Part shown: piece after piece, positions 1 to 5,681 of the stretch | How the letters are laid out: each line of letters opens with the position of its first letter | How positions within the stretch are numbered: the first letter of the stretch is position 1 | Assembly (NCBI GenBank): GCA_030834835.1 | Contig: JAUQXD010000834.1 | Span: 1 to 10,931, forward strand | DNA length: 10,931 nt | Direction: 5' to 3' | Origin: Thermoflexales bacterium | GTDB lineage: Bacteria; Chloroflexota; Anaerolineae; Fen-1058 | Notes under the pieces: generated by a model | Told to the model about the DNA's origin: nothing | What the model saw: only the letters and a program-made list of their open reading frames with translations | The model's database searches: none | Translations under genes and position numbers: made by a program

Positions 1-47
1 TCATCAAGCCGTTTGATGAAGTAGTGACCGAGGCTATGAAACCCTGA
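1..47 (+). CDS. C-terminal end of an unidentified protein (partial)
   Basis: Reading from base 3, the sequence encodes IKPFDEVVTEAMKP and stops at TGA 45-47; the start lies outside the window. The Lys-Pro-Phe triplet about a dozen residues before the end resembles the K-P-F signature near the end of response-regulator receiver domains, where the lysine contacts the phosphorylated aspartate. That would fit a gene ending in a receiver domain, but fourteen residues are too few to be sure. The next gene encodes the small subunit of aconitase X, whose large catalytic subunit is often encoded next door. This tail does not look to me like the end of that family, though I cannot exclude it. The stop codon lies inside the left arm of an inverted repeat. 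Confidence 0.5.
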   Translation, partial: IKPFDEVVTEAMKP

Positions 48-95
48 CGAGTGAAAAGTGAAACGTGAGCAGCGGCTTTCACTCGTCACTCGTCA
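45..95. repeat. Inverted repeat plus short tandem repeat between genes
   Basis: TGACGAGTGAAA (45-56) is perfectly complementary to TTTCACTCGTCA (77-88), giving a 12-bp stem with a 20-base loop. The right arm continues as a 7-base tandem repeat, TCACTCG twice plus TCAC (79-95). The loop contains degenerate copies of the same word (AAGTGAAACGTGAG). The left arm begins on the stop codon of the upstream gene, and the element ends about 25 bases before the next start. It has no T-tract after the stem, so it is not a classical intrinsic terminator. It looks like an interspersed intergenic repeat of the GAGTGA/TCACTC type, and could affect mRNA ends. Confidence 0.7.
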
Positions 96-120
96 CATTC
101 CCAGGTCCACAGGGTATCCA

Positions 121-552
121 ATGAGACTACAAGGCCGCAAAATCTATCCAGGTACAGTTACCGCCGAGGCGCTCGTCACCTCGATGGGCATCTCGTTCTT
201 CGGCGGCGTCGATCCAGACACGGGCGTCGTCGTGGAGAAAGGCCACGAACTTGAGGGGCAATCGATCAGCGGGAAGGTGCTAGTGTTTCCCAGCGGCAAG
301 GGATCAACCGTCGGGTCGTACACGCTCTATCGGCTGAAGCTGAACGGCGTCGCGCCCGCCGCCATCGTCAACGCCGAGTGTGAAACGATCACCGCCGTTG
401 GCTGCATCATTGCCGAGATTCCGTGCGTGGATCGTGTCCCGATCGATCAACTGGCGACTGGCGCGCGTATCTCGATCGATGGCGAGCACGGTTTGATTGA
501 TATTCACTGGCCGCCAGCGGCCATACCGCCTATCCGGTTGCACTTCGACTGA
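121..552 (+). CDS. Aconitase X swivel-domain (small) subunit, DUF126 family
   Basis: This 143-residue protein matches the small swivelling-domain subunit of aconitase X (AcnX). The family pairs with a larger catalytic subunit to dehydrate small hydroxy acids. Known members are archaeal phosphomevalonate dehydratase and bacterial cis-3-hydroxy-L-proline dehydratase; which substrate applies here cannot be told. Visible family features are the GGVDPDTG block (residues 28-35) followed by the conserved histidine at 42, and the loop FPSGKGSTVGSY (56-67), whose Ser62 is the family's conserved serine. The length is close to the usual 130-140 residues. The frame is open back to a GTG at 58, but those codons run through the intergenic inverted repeat, and family homology starts at MRLQGRKIYPG, so ATG 121 is chosen. 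No strong Shine-Dalgarno is seen (a weak AGGGT at 111-115). The catalytic subunit gene is not visible in the window. Confidence 0.87.
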   Translation: MRLQGRKIYPGTVTAEALVTSMGISFFGGVDPDTGVVVEKGHELEGQSISGKVLVFPSGKGSTVGSYTLYRLKLNGVAPAAIVNAECETITAVGCIIAEIPCVDRVPIDQLATGARISIDGEHGLIDIHWPPAAIPPIRLHFD

Positions 553-649
553 ATCATCGTATCCGGGTCGGAAACCCTGATAATCGGCTAAACATTATAG
601 CCCCCAGTATCTGAACAGGGTCATTGGCGGTAATAAGTAGTATTACGTA
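553..649. other. Intergenic spacer upstream of the kinase operon
   Basis: No convincing gene lies between the aconitase X subunit and the sensor kinase. The spacer is visibly richer in A and T than the flanking genes. A weak 4-bp hairpin (GGGT 565-568 with ACCC 574-577) follows the upstream stop without a T-tract, so I do not call it a terminator. The promoter and dyad near the right end are listed separately. A minus-strand open frame here runs into the kinase gene and shows no recognisable protein. Confidence 0.6.
630..646. promoter_or_regulatory. Dyad immediately upstream of the -35 box, possible operator
   Basis: GTAATA (630-635) and TATTAC (641-646) form a perfect 6-bp inverted repeat around a 5-base centre, ending three bases before the -35 hexamer. 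Size, symmetry and position suit a dimeric transcription factor acting as activator or repressor of the kinase/helicase cluster. No regulator is identified, and a chance dyad is possible in this A/T-rich stretch. Confidence 0.4.
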
Positions 650-678
650 TTGACGGCACTCCGTGTCAAGCGCATAAT
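650..678 (+). promoter_or_regulatory. Sigma-70-type promoter of the three-gene cluster
   Basis: TTGACG (650-655) matches the -35 consensus at five of six positions and CATAAT (673-678) matches the -10 consensus at five of six, with an ideal 17-base spacer. Transcription would begin near 685, leaving a leader of roughly 45 bases before ATG 729. The -35 box also forms one half of an inverted repeat, TTGAC (650-654) with GTCAA (665-669). No other strong promoter was noticed between here and the end of the helicase gene, which fits a single transcript. Confidence 0.7.
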
Positions 679-712
679 ACTGAGGCGGATCGCGAACCCC
701 TGAATGCTGGCC

Positions 713-720
713 AAGGCAGG
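713..720 (+). promoter_or_regulatory. Ribosome binding site deciding the sensor-kinase start
   Basis: AAGGCAGG lies upstream of two in-frame start candidates, GTG 720 and ATG 729. Its terminal AGG (718-720) is eight bases from the ATG, a normal spacing. The GTG overlaps the site itself and would leave only three bases after AAGG. ATG 729 is therefore preferred. Confidence 0.55.
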
Positions 721-728
721 TGCCTCGC

Positions 729-3700
729 ATGGCAGATATTCGAACACGGGTCTCTAACTGGTTGACCGTGCATGCCGATGACGTGGCGGTGCGGCGGCGA
801 GGACGGCTGTTGGCGCTATTTTTGCTGACCGCCAACGTCACGCTCTTGATCCTCACCGTCGTCGACCTGATTGACCTGCTGTCAAACACTGCCGCCTATC
901 ACGGCTGGCTGCCGATCGATCTGGCGCTGCTGGGCGGCATGGCAGGCCTGTTCGTCGTCAACCGGCGCGGTCACGTGCGCCTGGCGGCTTGCGTAGCGCT
1001 GCTGCTGGTCGTCGGTGTGACCATACTACTGATTCCGCTGGACACGCTTAATGACAGCCTCGTCGTATTTGCCTTGCCCATCACCTTATCGAGTTTTGTG
1101 ATCTTTCCGGCCGCCTCCCTGGGCACGGCTGCGATCTGCGTGGCCGCTTACAGCCTGATGAATTTCCTGGGCCAGTCTGGTAGCCCGTTCAATTTTCTGG
1201 GTGTGCTGACCCTGCTGGTGCTGTCCGCGACGATCTGGATGGTTTCCGGCTGGCTGAATCGGGCACTGCAAAAAGCCGAAGCCGCCGAAGCCGATTTGCG
1301 CCGTGACATTGCAAGACGCGAACGCGCCGAAGCCGCCGCGGCCGCCAGTGAGCGGCGCCTGCATCACGTTGTCAACAGCAACATCGACGGGATGCTCGTT
1401 GTCTCGGCCGATGGTCTGGTACGCTTTGCGAATCCCGCCGTCGGCCGATTGTTGGGCCGCAGCGATAGCGAACTGCTCAATCGCACGATCGATCTGCCGT
1501 TAGCCGATCAGGCCACCACCGAAGCCGTCATTGCCGACACCAGTGGTTCGTTGCGAACCATCGAAATCCGCCTGGCTCAGATCACCTGGGAAGACCAGCC
1601 GGCCCGGCTGGCGGCGCTGCGCGACGTGACCGTGCAGCGGCAGGTGGAAGCGGCCCTGCGCACCAGCGAAGATCGCTTCCGCCGGGTCGTGCAAAACCTG
1701 GGCGAAGGCGTGGGCATCGTCGATCTGGACGAGCGTTTCGTGTTTGCCAACAGCGCCGCCGAGCACATCTTTGGCGTCGCGTCGGGCCAGCTGGTCGGTC
1801 GGACTCTGGCGGAATTCGTCGACGCCGAGCGTCTCCGTGAGATCGAGATCCAGACTCAGCGCCGGCTGCGCGGCCAGGTCAGCACGTACGAGATCGAGAT
1901 CAAACGGCCCACCGGCGACCGGCGCAGCATCCTGATTACGGGCACGCCGCATCGCGACGCCGAGAACGCCTTCATCGGATCGCTGGGTATCTTCTTCGAC
2001 ATCACCGACCGCAAGCAGGCCGAAGCCGCGCTATTGGCCAGTGAGACGCGCGCGCGCGCGCTGGCCCAGGAGCAACAGGCCGCCAATGTCCGGTTGGAGC
2101 GCTATTACCAGGACGCCTTGAGCGTCGATCGCGTCAGCCGGGCGCTGGCGGCCACGCTGGACGAAGCCACCATCTATCGTGTGCTGTATCGTGACATCGT
2201 AAGCGATCTGCTGGGCGCGGCGCACCTGATGGTCGCACTGTATGACGATGATCACCAGATCGTCCGTTGCGGCTACGCGGTGATCGACGGGCAAGAGGTC
2301 GATCTGGCTCAATTCCCGACTTATCCACTGGGCGTAGGACCCACGAGCGACACCATTCGCACGCGTGAAGCCCGCGTTGTCGATCTGGAAGCCATGCGTG
2401 TAGAGTTGGAGCCGCAGGGTCGCGCCGTCCGCATTGGCGACCCGAACGATCAAGCGCCCATGTCGGCACTGTACGTGCCGCTGCTGAGAGGCGAGCAGGT
2501 TGTCGGCGTGCTATCCGTGCAGCATTATGAACGCCAGGCCTTTACCGACCGGCATGTCCTGTTGCTTACCACGGTTGCCAACCAGGTCGCCGTCGCGCTG
2601 ACCAACGCCGAGTTATTTGCCACACTGGAGCACCGCGTCACCGAACGGACGGCCGAATTACAGGCGGCCAATGAGGCGCTGCGCACCAGTGAAGAACGGC
2701 TGCGCGCCATATCCGAGGCGACGCCCGTCCCGCTGGTCATCACGCGCCTGTCGGATACCACCATCCTGAGCGCGAACACGCCGCTGTGCGAGATGTTCGG
2801 CGTCCCGCCTGACCGCATTGTTGGACAGTTGGCGCGCAATTTCATCATCGATCAGCGCACGTTCCGGCAACTGGTGCTAGAGGTTCATCGAGCCGGCTTC
2901 GTCCAAAACGCCGAGGTAGAGGCAAGGCGAGCCACCGGCGAACGGTTCTGGGTCGTCGTTGCCATGCGGCTGATGACGTTTGGAGGCGAGCCTGCGCTGG
3001 TCACCGGCTTCTATGACGTGACCGAGCGCAAGCAGGCCGAGCAAGCGGTGTTGGACAGCGAAGAGAAATTCCGCAGCGTCATCGAGCAATCACACGACGG
3101 GATTCTGCTGATCGACGAGCACGGCTACATCGTCGAGTGGAATCGCGGCCTGGAAGACATCATCGGCTGGCCCCGCGCCCACATGCTGGGTCGCCGGCTC
3201 GATCAGGCCGGGTTACACTCCGCCATGAATGCGCAGCGGGTCACCACCGCCCTCCAGCGCCTGCAGGCGGCCATGCAGGCCGGCGCCGATCACGATCAGC
3301 TGGCCGATATGAACCGGCTGATCGAAGAGGACTTCACGCGGCCCGATGGAGTCCGCCGCACCCTGCAGGTCATGCTGTTTCCCATTCGCCTGGAAAAAGT
3401 CGCCATGTTCTGCGCCATCATTCGCGACATCACCGAGCGCATCCGCATCGAGCACGACCTGCGCGACGGCGAAGCCCGCTTCCGCCAGATTGCTGAAAAC
3501 ATCCACGAAGTGTTCTGGATGTCGCTGCCGGACAAGAGCCAGGTGTTGTATGTCAGCCCCGCGTATGAAGAGACCTGGGGCCGCACCTGCGCCAGTTTAT
3601 ACGCCGACCCGGCCTCTTACTTTGCGGCCGTGCACCCGGACGATCGGTCTAAAGTAGACACCTACTTTGATCAGCAGCGGCAGGGTCAGCCGGCCTTTGC

Positions 3701-4562
3701 CGAATACCGCATCGTGCGGCCCGACGATTCCGTCGGCTGGATCTGGGATCGCGCTTTTCCCGTTCACGATGAAACCGGCCGCGTCACGCGGATCGTGGGC
3801 GTCGCCGAAGATGTCACCAGCCGCAAGCAGGCCGAAGAGGAACTGCGCCGCGCCCTGCAAGCCGAACAAGACCTGGGCGAACTCAAATCGCGCTTCATCA
3901 CCATGACCTCGCACGAGTTTCGCACGCCGTTGTCCGGCATCCTCAGCGCCGCCGAACTGCTGGAACACTACGGCCACCGGTGGCCCGATGACAAGAAACT
4001 GCGTTATCTGCACCAGATTCAAACCAACGTCACCACCATGAGTCAGCTGCTGGAAGAAGTCCTGATCATCAGCAAGGGTGAGGCGAACAAGATCGAATTC
4101 CAGCCCGCCGCGCTGAACGTCGACCAGTTCTGCCGGGAGTTGGCCGAACAAGTGCAGCTGAGCCACCCCTCGCACATCATCCACTACTCTGCCGACTTAC
4201 CCGACCGCTGCCCGCTACTGGACGAACAACTGTTGCGCCGCATCCTGATCAATCTGCTGGCCAACGCGATCAAATACTCGCCCGCCGCCGACACCGTCGA
4301 ATTCCACGTTGTTCAGCGCGGCGACGACCTCGTGTTCCAGATTACCGATCACGGCCTGGGCATCCCGCCCGAGGCGCGCCCGCGGCTGTTTGAAACGTTC
4401 TATCGCGCCGGCAACGTCGCCGGCATTCAAGGCACCGGGCTGGGTCTGGCCATCGTCAAGAAAGCCGTCGAACTGCACGGCGGCGCCATCGACTACACAT
4501 CCGAAGTCAATCACGGCACCACCTTTTGTGTGTCTTTGCCCGCGCGCCTACCGCCCGACTGA
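729..4562 (+). CDS. Six-TM multi-PAS/GAF sensor histidine kinase
   Basis: This is a 1277-residue membrane sensor kinase. The N-terminal region has six hydrophobic segments (about 27-51, 61-77, 84-103, 111-130, 131-147, 154-176), followed by an Ala/Glu/Arg-rich coiled coil (177-210). Sensory domains follow: PAS1 about 207-300, PAS2 312-430, GAF 458-625, PAS3 651-765, PAS4 776-905 and PAS5 913-1040. The later PAS units are joined by linkers of the type D-x-T-x-R-K-Q-A-E. The transmitter has the H-box SHEFRTPLSG with phospho-acceptor His1062, the N-box with Asn1179, the G1 box from Asp1207 (DHGLGIP), an F-box FETFYRAG, and the G2 box from Gly1235 (GTGLGLAIV). All look intact, so it should autophosphorylate. 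There is no receiver or output domain; the natural partner is the receiver protein 13 bases downstream. The signal is unknown. PAS and GAF domains may bind small ligands, but no cofactor site can be assigned. Confidence 0.94.
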   Translation: MADIRTRVSNWLTVHADDVAVRRRGRLLALFLLTANVTLLILTVVDLIDLLSNTAAYHGWLPIDLALLGGMAGLFVVNRRGHVRLAACVALLLVVGVTILLIPLDTLNDSLVVFALPITLSSFVIFPAASLGTAAICVAAYSLMNFLGQSGSPFNFLGVLTLLVLSATIWMVSGWLNRALQKAEAAEADLRRDIARRERAEAAAAASERRLHHVVNSNIDGMLVVSADGLVRFANPAVGRLLGRSDSELLNRTIDLPLADQATTEAVIADTSGSLRTIEIRLAQITWEDQPARLAALRDVTVQRQVEAALRTSEDRFRRVVQNLGEGVGIVDLDERFVFANSAAEHIFGVASGQLVGRTLAEFVDAERLREIEIQTQRRLRGQVSTYEIEIKRPTGDRRSILITGTPHRDAENAFIGSLGIFFDITDRKQAEAALLASETRARALAQEQQAANVRLERYYQDALSVDRVSRALAATLDEATIYRVLYRDIVSDLLGAAHLMVALYDDDHQIVRCGYAVIDGQEVDLAQFPTYPLGVGPTSDTIRTREARVVDLEAMRVELEPQGRAVRIGDPNDQAPMSALYVPLLRGEQVVGVLSVQHYERQAFTDRHVLLLTTVANQVAVALTNAELFATLEHRVTERTAELQAANEALRTSEERLRAISEATPVPLVITRLSDTTILSANTPLCEMFGVPPDRIVGQLARNFIIDQRTFRQLVLEVHRAGFVQNAEVEARRATGERFWVVVAMRLMTFGGEPALVTGFYDVTERKQAEQAVLDSEEKFRSVIEQSHDGILLIDEHGYIVEWNRGLEDIIGWPRAHMLGRRLDQAGLHSAMNAQRVTTALQRLQAAMQAGADHDQLADMNRLIEEDFTRPDGVRRTLQVMLFPIRLEKVAMFCAIIRDITERIRIEHDLRDGEARFRQIAENIHEVFWMSLPDKSQVLYVSPAYEETWGRTCASLYADPASYFAAVHPDDRSKVDTYFDQQRQGQPAFAEYRIVRPDDSVGWIWDRAFPVHDETGRVTRIVGVAEDVTSRKQAEEELRRALQAEQDLGELKSRFITMTSHEFRTPLSGILSAAELLEHYGHRWPDDKKLRYLHQIQTNVTTMSQLLEEVLIISKGEANKIEFQPAALNVDQFCRELAEQVQLSHPSHIIHYSADLPDRCPLLDEQLLRRILINLLANAIKYSPAADTVEFHVVQRGDDLVFQITDHGLGIPPEARPRLFETFYRAGNVAGIQGTGLGLAIVKKAVELHGGAIDYTSEVNHGTTFCVSLPARLPPD
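2010..3835 (+). repeat. Exact 14-base word at three PAS boundaries of the kinase
   Basis: CGCAAGCAGGCCGA occurs exactly at 2010-2023, 3027-3040 and 3822-3835, each time encoding the RKQAE part of the linker at the end of a PAS domain (PAS2, PAS3, PAS5). The PAS domains between them differ strongly in sequence. The shared word therefore reflects a conserved linker or old domain duplication, not a recent tandem duplication. The coordinates span the first to the last copy. Confidence 0.6.
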
Positions 4563-4567
4563 GAGGA
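4561..4567 (+). promoter_or_regulatory. Ribosome binding site fixing the receiver-kinase start
   Basis: GAGAGGA lies eight bases before ATG 4576 and overlaps the last two bases of the preceding kinase's stop codon (TGA 4560-4562). The reading frame is open for about 90 codons further upstream, inside the kinase gene. This site and the exact start of receiver-domain homology at MPTRVLVIEDD place the real start at 4576 and suggest translational coupling. Confidence 0.8.
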
Positions 4568-4575
4568 AACACGCC

Positions 4576-5670
4576 ATGCCTACCAGAGTTTTAGTTATCG
4601 AAGACGATGGCAGCATTCGCGACAGCCTGCTGGATCTGCTGGAGGCCGAGGATTATGCCGCGCGCGGCAGCGAAAACGGCCTGATCGGGCTGCGCCTCGT
4701 CGACGAGTTCAAGCCCGAGCTGATCATCTGCGACATCATGATGCCCGAGCTCGACGGGTACGGCGTGTACGATCGGCTGCAGGCCAACCCGGCGACGGCG
4801 CTGATCCCCTTTATTTTCCTCACCGCCAAAGCCGATCGCGCCGATCAACGGCACGGCATGAGCCTGGGCGCTGACGACTATGTGACCAAACCCTTTACGC
4901 GCCAGGAAATCCTGCAAACCATCGAACGGCAGCTGACCAAACGCGAATCGCTGAGCAAACGCTTTGACGCCAAACGTCAGGAACTGATTCAAAGCATTGC
5001 CCTGTCGCTGCCGCACGAATTGCGCACCCCGCTCAGCGGCATCAAAACCGGCGCTTCGGTCATCACCGAAACCATCGACTCCATGTCCACGGCCGACATC
5101 AAGAACATCGTCAACATCATCTATCAGTCTGCCGAGCGGCTGGAACACTTCATCGTCAATTACCTGACCTTCGCCGAACTGGAAATCGTCCTCAATGACC
5201 CTGTTCGCCTGAGCCTGCTGCGCGCCCGCACCTGTGGTTCAGCCCGGCTGGTCATCAAGCAGGCCGCGCATACCGCCGCCGGGCGGGCGCGTCGCGACAG
5301 CGACCTGTGGCTTAATCTGGGCGACGCGGCCGTGGGCATGGCCGATCTGCATTTGAGCAAACTGGTTGACGAACTGGTGTCCAACGCCTGCAAATTTTCC
5401 GCCGCCGGCCAGCCCATCGAACTGTCCACCCGGACCGTCGACGGCTGGTATGTCTTCACGGTCGTCGATCACGGACGCGGCATGACCCCGCAGCAAATCG
5501 CCGACATTGGCGCCTACATGCAGTTCGAGCGCAAATTGCACGAACAACAGGGCACCGGTCTGGGGCTGACCATTGTCCGGCGGCTGATGGACGTGTACAA
5601 TGGCGAGATGACCGTCAACAGTGTTTACGGCTCGTCCACCACTGTCGAAATCAAACTTCTGATCAGGTAG
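4576..5670 (+). CDS. Receiver-histidine kinase hybrid (REC-HisKA-HATPase)
   Basis: This 364-residue soluble protein has an N-terminal receiver domain followed by a transmitter, the reverse of the usual hybrid kinase order. The receiver (about 3-120) shows the acidic pair Asp10/Asp11, phospho-acceptor Asp53 in CDIMMPELDG, Thr83 in FLTAK, and Lys105 in TKPF. The HisKA region follows (about 130-205) with His147 in LPHELRTPLSG. The HATPase domain has an N-box with Asn270 (DELVSNACKFS), G1 from Asp298 (DHGRGM) and G2 from Gly326 (GTGLGLTIV). There are no membrane segments and no DNA-binding or enzymatic output. It probably receives phosphate from the upstream sensor kinase, and receiver phosphorylation may switch its own kinase activity, passing the signal to an unlinked regulator. 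It lies 13 bases after the sensor kinase and 11 bases before the helicase-nuclease gene. Such receiver-first kinases are known in cyanobacteria and Chloroflexota. Confidence 0.94.
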   Translation: MPTRVLVIEDDGSIRDSLLDLLEAEDYAARGSENGLIGLRLVDEFKPELIICDIMMPELDGYGVYDRLQANPATALIPFIFLTAKADRADQRHGMSLGADDYVTKPFTRQEILQTIERQLTKRESLSKRFDAKRQELIQSIALSLPHELRTPLSGIKTGASVITETIDSMSTADIKNIVNIIYQSAERLEHFIVNYLTFAELEIVLNDPVRLSLLRARTCGSARLVIKQAAHTAAGRARRDSDLWLNLGDAAVGMADLHLSKLVDELVSNACKFSAAGQPIELSTRTVDGWYVFTVVDHGRGMTPQQIADIGAYMQFERKLHEQQGTGLGLTIVRRLMDVYNGEMTVNSVYGSSTTVEIKLLIR

Positions 5671-5681
5671 CGCCTCAACTC

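Noticed and set aside
58..120. N-terminal extension of the aconitase X subunit starting at GTG 58
   Set aside because: The extra codons run through the intergenic inverted/tandem repeat, and family homology begins at MRLQG (121).
565..577. Terminator after the aconitase X subunit
   Set aside because: The stem is only 4 bp with no following T-tract.
3597..4184. 195-codon minus-strand frame opposite the sensor kinase
   Set aside because: It is antisense to well-conserved PAS and HisKA sequence, has no recognisable domain, and is typical of mirror frames in GC-rich genes.
4309..4575. Open frame extending the receiver-kinase upstream by about 90 codons
   Set aside because: It overlaps the kinase HATPase domain in another frame and encodes no receiver sequence. 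A good ribosome site and the receiver start point to 4576.
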